Part shown: positions 1 through 6,617 of the stretch, in pieces
Position numbering within the stretch: position 1 is the stretch's first letter
How the letters are laid out: every line of letters begins with the position of its first letter
DNA from: Azonexus sp.
GTDB lineage: Bacteria; Pseudomonadota; Gammaproteobacteria; Burkholderiales; Rhodocyclaceae
Length of the DNA: 12,432 nucleotides
Direction of reading: 5' to 3'
NCBI GenBank assembly: GCA_031285115.1
Contig: JAITWU010000326.1
Location: forward strand, 1 to 12,432
Translations under genes and position numbers: made by a program
The notes under the pieces: generated by a model
Told to the model about the DNA's origin: nothing
The model's database searches: none
What the model saw: the letters and a program-made list of their open reading frames with translations, nothing else

Positions 1-48
1 GGGCAAGGTCACGCCGCGCAATGGCAAGGGGTCGAACAGGCTGGGCAT
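1..48 (-). CDS. NADH:flavin oxidoreductase / Old Yellow Enzyme family, N-terminal 16 codons only
   Basis: The minus strand from 48 downward reads M-P-S-L-F-D-P-L-P-L-R-G-V-T-L-P and then leaves the window. The pattern LFDPLxLRGVTLP is the usual N-terminus of Old Yellow Enzyme-type FMN oxidoreductases (Oxidored_FMN family), where it leads into the first strand of the TIM barrel and the NRI/V motif. These enzymes reduce activated C=C bonds with NAD(P)H through bound FMN in the cytoplasm. An AGGAG ribosome-binding site lies about six bases before the ATG on the minus strand, which supports this start. The gene is divergent from the antiporter operon. Only the N-terminus is visible, so the subfamily (YqjM-like, NamA-like or dienoyl-CoA reductase-like) cannot be decided. 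Confidence 0.72.
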   Translation of the reverse strand, partial: MPSLFDPLPLRGVTLP

Positions 49-88
49 GGAAGGTCTCCTGATAAAAGGGTTGAAGTGACAGTGGCCG

Positions 89-118
89 ATATTCTCAGAT
101 ACAAGCCAATACAGGCAA
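89..118 (-). promoter_or_regulatory. Possible promoter of the divergent flavin oxidoreductase gene
   Basis: On the minus strand a TTGCCT (113-118) is followed after 18 bases by GAATAT (89-94), with a TG one base before it (extended -10 type). The match to sigma-70 consensus is moderate at best. It lies about 40 bases before the minus-strand ATG, a normal distance. The assignment is weak and rests only on hexamer similarity and position. Confidence 0.22.
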
Positions 119-185
119 ACCCATGCTTTTGAATCGGCCAGCACCTTGCGCGGCAAGGCGCGCTGACGCCTGTTCCGCTTGCCTC

Positions 186-194
186 TGCTAGACT
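186..194 (+). promoter_or_regulatory. Extended -10 promoter candidate for the mnh operon
   Basis: TGCTAGACT fits the extended -10 pattern TGnTAnnnT. No good -35 lies at 16-18 bases; the nearest is CTGACG at 163-168 with a 20-base spacer, which is compatible with an extended -10 promoter that depends less on the -35. Transcription would begin around 200-203, at or next to the ATG at 202, and no Shine-Dalgarno sequence precedes that ATG. This would make the mRNA leaderless or nearly so. Confidence 0.33.
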
Positions 195-201
195 CCGACG
201 C

Positions 202-3171
202 ATGGCCTTGCTTTTGATCATTTTTCTCCCCTTTGTCGGCAGCCTGGGCGCCGCGTTTCTTCCGGCCAATGCCCGCAATGCCGAAGCTTGGCTGGCGGGG
301 ATTGTGGCGTTGGCGGTTACCGTGCTGGTTGCTTTGCAGTACCCGCAACTGGCGGTTGATGGCGTTTTGCGTCTGAGCATTCCGTGGTCGCCGACGCTGG
401 GGCTGGATTTTCAATTGCGGATGGATGGCTTCGCCTGGCTGTTCGCCATGCTGGTGGCGCTGATCGGGTTGCTGGTGGTGATTTACGCCCGCTATTACAT
501 GTCGCCCGCCGATCCGGTGCCGCGCTTTTTTTCTTTTTTTCTCGCCTTCATGGGCACCATGCTCGGCGTGGTGTTGTCCGGCAATTTGCTGCAACTGGCG
601 ATGTTCTGGGAGTTGACGAGCCTCGCTTCCTTCATGCTGATCGCTTATTGGCATCACCGCAGCGATGCCCGCGCCGGGGCGCGGATGGCTTTGATCGTGA
701 CCGGCACGGGGGGGCTGGCGCTGTTGAGCGGGGTTTTGCTGATTGGTCATATCGTCGGCAGTTACGATCTCGATGCGGTGCTGGCGGCGCATGAGGCGAT
801 CAAGGCGCATCCGTGGTATCCGGCCATTGTCGCGCTAGTGGCGCTGGGGGCGCTGACCAAGAGCGCCCAGTTCCCTTTCCATTTCTGGCTGCCGCACGCG
901 ATGGCGGCGCCGACGCCGGTTTCGGCCTATCTGCATTCGGCGACCATGGTCAAGGCCGGGGTTTTTCTCCTCGCCCGGTTGTGGCCGGTGCTGGCGGGCG
1001 GCGATTTGTGGTTCTGGCTGATCGGCGGCGCGGGGCTGCTGACGCTGCTGATTGGCGGTTATCTCGCGTTGTTTCAGAGCGATTTGAAGGGCGTGCTGGC
1101 TTATTCGACCATCAGTCACCTCGGCCTCATCACCCTGCTGCTGGGCATGAACAGCGAGCTGGCGCTGGTCGCTGCGGTTTTTCACATGGTCAATCACGCC
1201 ACGTTCAAGGCTTCGCTGTTCATGGCCGCGGGAATCGTCGATCACGAAACCGGAACGCGCGACATCAACCGCCTTTCCGGCCTTTTCCGGGCGATGCCGA
1301 TTACGGCGACGCTGGCCCTGGTGGCCGCCGCCGCGATGGCGGGGGTGCCGCTGTTGAACGGTTTTTTGTCAAAGGAAATGTTTTTTGCCGAAACCGTCTT
1401 TGTCGACCGCCCGGACTGGCAGCGCCTGCTGCTGCCAGTGGCGGCGACGCTGGCCGGGATGTTGAGCGTCGCGTATTCGCTGCGTTTCGTGCATCGCGTT
1501 TTTTTCGGCCCGCCCGCCGCCGGTTTGCCGCATCAACCGCACGATCCAGTGCGCTGGATGCTGCTGCCGAGCGCCTTGCTGGTGGCCGCCTGTCTCCTCG
1601 TCGGCATTTTTCCCGGCGCGACGGTCGGCCCCTATCTGCGCACGGCGACCGACGCCCTGCTCGGCCCGGCGGCGCCCGAGTACAGTCTGGCCGTCTGGCA
1701 TGGCCTCAATCTGCCGCTCTATATGAGCGTGACGGCGCTGTTTGGCGGCTTCATGCTCTACCTGCCGTGCATTGGCCGACGCAGCGAGCGGATTCCGCTG
1801 CTCGGCGGCATCGACGGCAAAAAGGCGTTCTACGAACTGCTCGTCATGGTGATGAACCGCTCCGGCTGGCTGCTTGGCTATCTGACCTCGGCGCGGCTGC
1901 AAACGCAGATTCTGGTCATTTTGCTGGTCGCCGTGGGCGGCAGCGCCTTGCCCTTCGTTGATGGCCTTCTGCAATTCGGCAATGCGCCAATGACCGCGCC
2001 TGACCCGGCGTTTGCGCTGTTGTGGATGGTTGGCGCGCTGTGCGCCGTGGCCGCTGCCTGGCAGGCCAAGCTGCACCGGCTGGCGGCGCTGATTCTGGCG
2101 GGCGGCGCGGGGCTGGCGACGAGCCTGACTTTCGTCTGGTTTTCCGCCCCCGATCTGGCGCTGACGCAACTGGCGGTGGAAGTCGTCACCGCCATCCTCA
2201 TCCTGCTCGGCCTGCGCTGGCTGCCGCCGCGCCACGAGCGTTTCCGCGACGGCTTGCCGGAAGCGCCGCGCGCCCATCTGCGCCGCCTGCGCGACGCGCT
2301 GCTGGCGCTCGCGGGCGGCGGCGGGCTGGCGGCGCTGACTTACGCCATTTTGAGCCGTCCGGCGGTCGACGGCATCGCCCCCTTTTTCGTCGCCGAAGCC
2401 CTGCCGCAGGGCGGCGGGCTGAATGTGGTCAATGTCATTCTGGTCGATTTTCGCGGCTTCGACACCTTTGGCGAAATCACCGTGCTGGCCATTGTCGCCC
2501 TCAGCGTGTACGCGCTCCTGCGGCGCTTCCGCCCGGCCCCGGAAAGCCTCGCCCGGCCCGCCCAGCAGCAGCGCGACCCCGGTCTGGCCGCCCTGCTCCC
2601 CGCGTCAGGGCAAGAAACAGGGAGTAAGCCGCAGGAAACCCCCTCCGCCCGCCCGCCAGAGGCGAAGGGCCTGTCTGCGCCAGCCGACCTCGGCGCCGAC
2701 CTGCCGACCGGCTATCTGATGCTGCCCGCCGTGCTGGTGCGCCTGTTGCTGCCGATGGCTCTGCTCATTTCGCTCTTCTTTTTGCTGCGCGGCCACAATG
2801 CGCCGGGCGGCGGCTTTGTCGGCGGTTTGGTGTTCGCCACCGCGATCATTCTGCAATACATCGTCGGCGGCACGCAGTGGGTCGAATCGCGGCTGCGCAT
2901 CCATCCGCTCACCCTGATTGCCTGCGGCCTCCTTGCCGCCGCCGGGGCGGGTCTCTTCGGCGTCTTGGGCGGCGGCGCTTTCCTGACCGCCGAAGCCTGG
3001 CATGGCAGCCTGCCGCTCCTGGGCGACATTCACCTGTCGACGGTGTTGCTGTTCGACATCGGCGTCTATCTTCTGGTGATCGGCGCCACCGTGCTGATGC
3101 TGGTCGCCATCGCCCACCAGTCGCTGCGCGGCCTGCACCGCGATCCCGGAGGAAACGCCCGATGGAACTGA
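202..3171 (+). CDS. mnhAB: Monovalent cation/H+ antiporter, fused subunits A and B (MnhA-MnhB / MrpAB / PhaAB)
   Basis: This 989-residue inner-membrane protein is the large fused subunit of a Mrp (Mnh/Pha) secondary antiporter that exchanges Na+ or K+ for H+ and supports pH and sodium tolerance. Residues about 1-500 form a NuoL/Proton_antipo_M-type channel with the expected charged residues in membrane helices: E137 in MFWELTSLASF, K220 in ALTKSAQFPFHFWLP, H245 and K251 in LHSATMVKAG. Residues about 605-675 are the MrpA-specific DUF4040-like region with D651 and E660 in SAPDLALTQLAVEVV. A non-conserved Pro/Ala/Gln-rich linker (about 778-834) leads to the MnhB domain (about 838-985) with its hallmark HNAPGGGF (865-872) and FDIGVYL. 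The fused form is normal for Gram-negative group-2 operons. The ATG start gives the usual MALLLI-type N-terminus; no Shine-Dalgarno sequence is seen. The last 10 bases overlap mnhC. Confidence 0.96.
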   Translation: MALLLIIFLPFVGSLGAAFLPANARNAEAWLAGIVALAVTVLVALQYPQLAVDGVLRLSIPWSPTLGLDFQLRMDGFAWLFAMLVALIGLLVVIYARYYMSPADPVPRFFSFFLAFMGTMLGVVLSGNLLQLAMFWELTSLASFMLIAYWHHRSDARAGARMALIVTGTGGLALLSGVLLIGHIVGSYDLDAVLAAHEAIKAHPWYPAIVALVALGALTKSAQFPFHFWLPHAMAAPTPVSAYLHSATMVKAGVFLLARLWPVLAGGDLWFWLIGGAGLLTLLIGGYLALFQSDLKGVLAYSTISHLGLITLLLGMNSELALVAAVFHMVNHATFKASLFMAAGIVDHETGTRDINRLSGLFRAMPITATLALVAAAAMAGVPLLNGFLSKEMFFAETVFVDRPDWQRLLLPVAATLAGMLSVAYSLRFVHRVFFGPPAAGLPHQPHDPVRWMLLPSALLVAACLLVGIFPGATVGPYLRTATDALLGPAAPEYSLAVWHGLNLPLYMSVTALFGGFMLYLPCIGRRSERIPLLGGIDGKKAFYELLVMVMNRSGWLLGYLTSARLQTQILVILLVAVGGSALPFVDGLLQFGNAPMTAPDPAFALLWMVGALCAVAAAWQAKLHRLAALILAGGAGLATSLTFVWFSAPDLALTQLAVEVVTAILILLGLRWLPPRHERFRDGLPEAPRAHLRRLRDALLALAGGGGLAALTYAILSRPAVDGIAPFFVAEALPQGGGLNVVNVILVDFRGFDTFGEITVLAIVALSVYALLRRFRPAPESLARPAQQQRDPGLAALLPASGQETGSKPQETPSARPPEAKGLSAPADLGADLPTGYLMLPAVLVRLLLPMALLISLFFLLRGHNAPGGGFVGGLVFATAIILQYIVGGTQWVESRLRIHPLTLIACGLLAAAGAGLFGVLGGGAFLTAEAWHGSLPLLGDIHLSTVLLFDIGVYLLVIGATVLMLVAIAHQSLRGLHRDPGGNARWN

Positions 3172-3506
3172 TTTTCGCGCTGGCCGTCGGCGTCATGGCC
3201 GGTTCCGGCATTTACCTGATCCTGCGACCGCGCACCTTTCAGGTCATCATCGGCCTCTCGCTGCTCGCTTACGCCGTCAATCTGTTCATTTTTGCGACGG
3301 GCCGCCTGCGGCTCGATGCGCCACCCGTCATCAATCCAACGCTTGGCGGCAACCCGGCGCTCTACACCGACCCGCTGCCACAGGCGCTGGTGCTCACCGC
3401 CATCGTCATCGGCTTCGCCACCACCGCGCTGTTTCTCGTCGTCCTGCTCGCCGCCCGTGGTTTGAGCGGGACCGATCATGTCGATGGGCAGGAGGCGGAG
3501 GGGTGA
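3162..3506 (+). CDS. mnhC: Monovalent cation/H+ antiporter subunit C (MnhC / MrpC)
   Basis: A 114-residue, three-helix membrane protein of the NuoK-like (Oxidored_q2) family, an essential subunit of the Mrp antiporter complex. Visible family features are the N-terminal helix (MELIFALAVGVMAGSGIYLIL), the RPRTFQVIIGLSLLAYAVNL segment, the loop with PPVINP, and the third helix beginning with DPLPQALVLTAIVIGFA. The cytoplasmic tail GLSGTDHVDGQE is typical of the family end. The start is fixed by a strong ribosome-binding site GGAGGAA (3148-3154), seven bases before the ATG, inside the end of mnhAB. The gene appears complete. In canonical operons mnhD follows immediately; here it is displaced by about 3.9 kb. 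A diverged copy of its tail-coding sequence occurs at 4299-4334. Confidence 0.95.
   Translation: MELIFALAVGVMAGSGIYLILRPRTFQVIIGLSLLAYAVNLFIFATGRLRLDAPPVINPTLGGNPALYTDPLPQALVLTAIVIGFATTALFLVVLLAARGLSGTDHVDGQEAEG
3459..3494 (+). repeat. Direct repeat copy 1 (end of mnhC)
   Basis: This 36-base stretch encodes the MnhC tail and matches 4299-4334 at 28 of 36 positions without gaps, including a perfect 13-base core (3459-3471, GGTTTGAGCGGGA). Both copies are in a frame giving GLSGxDHxxGQE. The two copies flank the toxin-antitoxin pair, 840 bases apart. Confidence 0.7.
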
Positions 3507-3542
3507 TGTTGCAAGGTGCACAGCTTGCCATTCGCAGCATCC

Positions 3543-3560
3543 TGTAGAAACATTTCTACA
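3543..3560. promoter_or_regulatory. Perfect 18-base palindrome, probable operator of the toxin-antitoxin pair
   Basis: TGTAGAAACATTTCTACA has 8-base arms (TGTAGAAA/TTTCTACA) around a CA centre and ends 26 bases before the antitoxin ATG. Phd/YefM and VapB antitoxins generally autorepress by binding palindromes in their own promoter, so this is a natural operator candidate. It is AT-rich inside GC-rich surroundings. A TTGCCA at 3525-3530 could be a -35, but no convincing -10 is seen at the right distance. It lacks a following T-run, so it is not a classic terminator. Confidence 0.5.
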
Positions 3561-3586
3561 TTTCTTTGTCTCCACGAGGCGCGCTC

Positions 3587-3841
3587 ATGAGCATCACCAC
3601 CTTATCAAGCCGCGAGTTCAATCAAGGGTCCAGCGAGGCCAAGCGGGCCGCCAACAAGGGGCCGGTGTTCATCACCGACCGGGGCAAACCGGCCCATGTG
3701 CTGATGAGTTTTGCCGAATACCAGCGCCTCACCGGGCAGCGGCGCAGCATTGCCGATGCGCTCGCCATGCCGGGCGCAGCGGCAGGCGAATTTGCGCCGC
3801 CGCGCCTCAATATTGAAATTGCGCCTGCCGATTTCTCATGA
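3587..3841 (+). CDS. Antitoxin of the Phd/YefM family
   Basis: This 84-residue protein has the standard Phd/YefM antitoxin layout. The N-terminal DNA-binding part contains SSREFNQ and SSEAKRAANKGPVFITDRGKPAHVLMSFAEYQRL (about residues 7-50), nearly the family consensus. The C-terminal tail (about 60-84) is the region expected to bind and block the toxin. The ATG at 3587 is preceded by GAGG (3576-3579) with seven-base spacing; a TTG at 3566 in the same frame has no better site and is not needed. Its stop overlaps the toxin start (ATGA at 3838-3841), the usual antitoxin-first order with translational coupling. It should both neutralise the PIN toxin and repress its own promoter at the palindrome just upstream. 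Confidence 0.92.
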   Translation: MSITTLSSREFNQGSSEAKRAANKGPVFITDRGKPAHVLMSFAEYQRLTGQRRSIADALAMPGAAAGEFAPPRLNIEIAPADFS

Positions 3842-4263
3842 TGTTTATCCTCGACACCAATGTGATTTCCGAACTCCGCAAAGTGCGCCCCGGCAAGGCT
3901 GAGGCCAGAGTCGCGGCGTGGGCGGAAAGCGTCGACGCCGCCAGTCTCTTTGTTTCAGTCATCACCCTCATGGAACTGGAGCTTGGCGTGCTGGCGATCG
4001 AACGCAAGGACGCAGCCCAGGGGGCCGTGCTGCGCGCCTGGCTGGAACAGCAGGTCTTACCCGAATTTTCCACCCGCACCCTGCCGATTGATACGGCGGT
4101 GGCGCTCCGCTGCGCCCGGCTGCACATACCCGCCAGACAGAGCGAGCGCGACGCGCTCATCGCCGCCACGGCGCTGGCGCATGGCATGACGGTGGTGACG
4201 CGCAACATCGCCGATTTCCGGTCGACCGGCGTGGCGATCCTGAATCCGTGGGAGTTTGCGTGA
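3838..4263 (+). CDS. PIN-domain ribonuclease toxin, VapC/FitB-like
   Basis: A 141-residue PIN-domain protein, the toxin partner of the preceding antitoxin. VapC-type toxins are Mg2+-dependent ribonucleases that cut tRNA or rRNA when the antitoxin is lost. The four conserved acidic positions are all present: D6 (FILDTNVISEL), E46 (TLMELELG), D105 (SERDALIAATAL) and D126 (RNIADF), so the protein looks catalytically intact. The ending (TGVAILNPWEF) is typical of the FitB/StbB-like branch. Two ATGs stand in tandem at 3838 and 3841; the first overlaps the antitoxin stop and is preferred. Pairing a Phd-type antitoxin with a PIN toxin is a known mixed combination. The stop codon overlaps a GTG at 4260 that begins a 28-codon ORF. 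Confidence 0.92.
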   Translation: MMFILDTNVISELRKVRPGKAEARVAAWAESVDAASLFVSVITLMELELGVLAIERKDAAQGAVLRAWLEQQVLPEFSTRTLPIDTAVALRCARLHIPARQSERDALIAATALAHGMTVVTRNIADFRSTGVAILNPWEFA

Positions 4264-4346
4264 ACAAGAAACAGATCAAAGAGCTTGGTTCACCGCGCGG
4301 TTTGAGCGGGATAGATCACATCGGAGGACAAGAGAAAGATTCATGA
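4260..4346 (+). CDS. 28-residue coupled ORF carrying a copy of the MnhC C-terminal tail
   Basis: A GTG at 4260 overlaps the toxin stop (GTGA) and is preceded by GGAG at 4251-4254 with five-base spacing. The frame stays open for 28 codons and ends in a TGA that overlaps the ATG of the permease (ATGA at 4343-4346). Residues 14-25 are GLSGIDHIGGQE, matching the MnhC tail GLSGTDHVDGQE at 9 of 12 positions; the N-terminal half (NKKQIKELGSPR) is not MnhC-like. It could be a mnhC remnant left by the insertion, kept open by chance, or a short coupling ORF linking toxin and permease translation. I see no domain and no evidence that the peptide itself has a function. Confidence 0.4.
   Translation: MNKKQIKELGSPRGLSGIDHIGGQEKDS
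4299..4334 (+). repeat. Direct repeat copy 2 (mnhC tail remnant before the permease)
   Basis: This is the downstream partner of 3459-3494, with 28 of 36 bases identical and the 13-base core at 4299-4311 exact. Allowing a two-base gap, weaker similarity extends a few bases further left. The divergence means the duplication is old, or the copy came from a different mnhC allele. Confidence 0.7.
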
Positions 4347-5245
4347 GCGCATTACTGTTACTGTTTTTCTGCATCCTGCTTGGCGTGCTGGTGGCGCGCT
4401 TTGCCAAGCCCCCCACGGGCATGGCCCACAGCATCAACTGGTGGGTCATCAATGTCGCCCTGCCCGCCCTGGTGCTGGAGCTGATCCCCGGACTCAGGAT
4501 TGATGGACGGCTATGGTTTCCCGTGGCGGCCATGTTGCTCACTTTTTTCGGCGCCTGGCTGCTGTTCGCCCTGATCGGCAAAACCCTCGGCTGGTCGCGC
4601 GGGCGCATCGGCGCGTTGACGCTGGTATGCGGGCTGGGCAACACCTCCTTCGTCGGTTATCCGATGATGCAGGCGCTACACGGCGACGCCGGGCTGGCGG
4701 TAGCGGTGATCGCCGATCAACTCGGTACTTTTCCGCTCCTCGCCTCCGTCGGCGTCGCGGTGGCCTCCATCTACGCAGGCAAGGCGGCGGATGGGCGCAA
4801 GATTGCCCGCCGTATTCTCACTTTTCCGCCTTTTCTCGCGGCCCTGGCTGGCATCGCAGTGAACCTGCTCGGTGGCTGGCCCGCCTGGCTGGCGGCGGAA
4901 CTGCACGCCCTCGGCAGCACCTTGACGCCGCTCGCCTTGTTTTCGGTCGGCTTGCAGTTGCGCTTTCATCTGGGCCGGTCGCAATTGTCAGCGTTGTGCA
5001 TCGGCCTCTCCTGGAAGCTGGCGCTGGCCCCCCTGTTGGTCGGGCTGCTCGGCTGGACGCTGCGCATAAACGGCTTGCCGCTCACGATCAGCATCCTTGA
5101 AGCGGCAACCGGGCCGATGATTTCCGCCGCCATCCTCGCCGATGAATACAAGCTGGAACCGGCGCTGACCAACAGCATGTTGAGCATCGGCATCCTGCTC
5201 TCCCTGTTCACCCTGCCGTTGATCAATTTCTTCCTTGGTGGGTGA
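4343..5245 (+). CDS. AEC (auxin efflux carrier) family permease
   Basis: A 300-residue very hydrophobic inner-membrane protein with about ten predicted membrane helices, matching the Mem_trans/AEC transporter family in length and layout. Recognisable family segments are the first helix with FAKPPTG and INWWVINVALPALVL (about 20-50), the middle CGLGNTSFVGYPMMQALHGDAGLAVAVIADQLGTF block (about 95-130) whose broken helix is thought to line the transport path, and the late SILEAATGPMISAAILADEY segment. Bacterial members export or import small organic anions such as malate or malonate; the substrate here is unknown. The ATG at 4343 is chosen because the protein then starts directly with helix 1 and AGAGA lies seven bases upstream; a longer N-terminus in the same frame from 4256 would add charged residues atypical of the family. 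GC content resembles the host genes. Confidence 0.9.
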   Translation: MSALLLLFFCILLGVLVARFAKPPTGMAHSINWWVINVALPALVLELIPGLRIDGRLWFPVAAMLLTFFGAWLLFALIGKTLGWSRGRIGALTLVCGLGNTSFVGYPMMQALHGDAGLAVAVIADQLGTFPLLASVGVAVASIYAGKAADGRKIARRILTFPPFLAALAGIAVNLLGGWPAWLAAELHALGSTLTPLALFSVGLQLRFHLGRSQLSALCIGLSWKLALAPLLVGLLGWTLRINGLPLTISILEAATGPMISAAILADEYKLEPALTNSMLSIGILLSLFTLPLINFFLGG

Positions 5246-5420
5246 AATTTTGGCGTCAGCGCAAAAGCAGGGCGGAGGCGACTATCGTCTAAAATCGCCA
5301 GGGCATTCGGCGCGTTTTGCTTCATAGAGCGCGGCAACGACAAAAAAGGCAAAGTGACGGAGAAGATCATGGATGATTGGGGGATTGAGTCGTTGGAGTT
5401 TATTGCATCGAGGTGATGAA
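5246..5420. other. Intergenic spacer before the ATPase cassette
   Basis: These 175 bases separate the permease from the ATPase gene. A TAAAAT at 5290-5295 matches five of six -10 consensus bases, but no convincing -35 is at the right distance. One frame is open from just after the permease stop to a TGA at 5414, with no good start or domain; its last part (KIMDDWGIESLEF, about 5360-5402) could be a relic of a lost gene. No terminator hairpin with a T-run is visible after the permease. Confidence 0.5.
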
Positions 5421-6617
5421 ATGAAGATTGAATTTATCCGGCTGAAAAATTTTCGCGCCTTTCGGAATGTGACGCTGAAAAACCTTCCTGATTTCTGCGT
5501 ATTCATAGGAGCCAATGGAACCGGTAAAACCACACTGTTTTCAGCATTCGGGTTTTTGCGCGACGCCATGTCCACGAATGTCACTGCTGCGCTTGGACGG
5601 CTTGGCGGCAGCCGTGGTTTTCAGGAAGTTCGCTCCCGTAATAGCGAAGGGCCGATAGAAATTGAACTGAAAATCCGCGCGGATATTGGCCGTCCGCGAA
5701 GTAGTCTTATCACCTACGAATTGGCTATTGATGAAAGGAATGGACGCCCCATCGTCACGCGCGAAGTGCTCAAATACCGGCGCGGAAGCAGTGGACAGCC
5801 CTGGCATTTTCTGGATTTCAGCGAAGGGAAGGGCGACGCAGTAACCAATGAAATAGAATCAGTCACTGACGAGAGCCAGTTGCAGCGCGAGCATCAGGTT
5901 TTGCGTAGCCCCGATATTTTGGCGATCAAGGGATTGGCGCAGTTTGAGCGTTTTCCCGCCGCCGTTGCCTTGGGGCAGCTTATTGAAAACTGGCACTTGT
6001 CGGATTTTCATATCAACCGTGCTCGCCCGGAGCAAGAAACCGGCTATGCGGAACATTTATCCCGCGAAGGGGAAAATCTCGCGCTTGTCATTGAGTACCT
6101 GCATAAGCAACATCCAAAGATTTTTGGTCAGATTCTTGAGCGGTTGGCGCATCGCATTCCGGGAATCACAAAAGTTGAATCCAAGCCAACGGAAGAGGGG
6201 CGCATCTTGCTCAAATTTCAGGATGGTGCTTTTGAAGATCCGTTTCTGGCTCGATACGTTTCGGATGGCACGATCAAAATGCTCGCCTATCTCGTATTGT
6301 TATACGATCCAGCCCCACACCCCTTGCTGTGCATCGAAGAGCCTGAGAATCAACTCTATCCATCCTTGCTGTCGGATTTGGCCGAGGAGTTCCGCGCCTA
6401 TGCCCGACGTGGAAGTCAGGTTTTTGTCTCAACCCATTCACCAGATTTTCTGAATGCGGTTGAACTGGAAGAAGCTTTTTGGCTGGTGAAATCGGAAGGT
6501 TATACGGCGATTTGCCGTGCATCCGATGATGAGCAGTTGCGGGCGCTGATTGATGAAGGCGACAAACTCGGATACCTGTGGAAACAAGGCTTGCTCGAAG
6601 GGGCGCATCCCAAATGA
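5421..6617 (+). CDS. RecF/OLD-like ABC-type ATPase (AAA_21 family), component 1 of the candidate defence cassette
   Basis: This 398-residue soluble protein has a complete ABC-type ATPase. The N-terminus MKIEFIRLKNFRAFRNVTL is the standard start of RecF/SMC/OLD-like ATPases. Walker A is GANGTGKT (30-37, K36). A signature-like SDGTIKMLAYL precedes Walker B LLCIEEPENQLYP (302-314) with tandem catalytic-type glutamates E306 and E307. The H-loop histidine is H339 in VSTHSPDFLN. The middle (about 80-270) is the usual variable insert. No nuclease (TOPRIM) domain is fused at its C-terminus; that role could fall to the next gene, whose ATG overlaps this stop (ATGA, 6614-6617). The start at 5421 is supported by GAGG at 5410-5413, seven bases upstream. 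Base composition is visibly less GC-rich than the antiporter genes, suggesting horizontal origin. The defence role is inferred from family resemblance. Confidence 0.9.
   Translation: MKIEFIRLKNFRAFRNVTLKNLPDFCVFIGANGTGKTTLFSAFGFLRDAMSTNVTAALGRLGGSRGFQEVRSRNSEGPIEIELKIRADIGRPRSSLITYELAIDERNGRPIVTREVLKYRRGSSGQPWHFLDFSEGKGDAVTNEIESVTDESQLQREHQVLRSPDILAIKGLAQFERFPAAVALGQLIENWHLSDFHINRARPEQETGYAEHLSREGENLALVIEYLHKQHPKIFGQILERLAHRIPGITKVESKPTEEGRILLKFQDGAFEDPFLARYVSDGTIKMLAYLVLLYDPAPHPLLCIEEPENQLYPSLLSDLAEEFRAYARRGSQVFVSTHSPDFLNAVELEEAFWLVKSEGYTAICRASDDEQLRALIDEGDKLGYLWKQGLLEGAHPK

Larger units (their letters stand above)
49..201. other. Divergent intergenic region between the flavin oxidoreductase and the antiporter operon
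   Basis: This 153-base spacer separates two outward-facing genes and must carry both promoters. It is more AT-rich near the oxidoreductase side. It contains a small inverted repeat (CTTGC-GCG-GCAAG, about 144-156). No coding frame of interest or RNA gene is visible. Confidence 0.6.

Noticed and set aside
526..540. T7-C-T7 run in mnhAB as a phase-variation or slippage site
   Set aside because: It encodes the ordinary FFSFF of a membrane helix, the frame is intact, and no out-of-frame product of interest follows.
1369..2277. Long minus-strand open frame (302 codons) opposite mnhAB
   Set aside because: It is rich in Gln, Arg, Ala and His with no domain, the signature of an antisense shadow in GC-rich coding DNA; the + strand gene is certain.
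3543..3570. Rho-independent terminator after mnhC
   Set aside because: The palindrome is AT-rich with only a two-base centre, and the downstream T-rich stretch is interrupted; an operator role fits better.
4256..4342. N-terminal extension of the AEC permease from 4256
   Set aside because: The extra residues are highly charged (Arg/Glu-rich) and unlike AEC N-termini; ATG 4343 starts right at the first membrane helix and overlaps the upstream stop.
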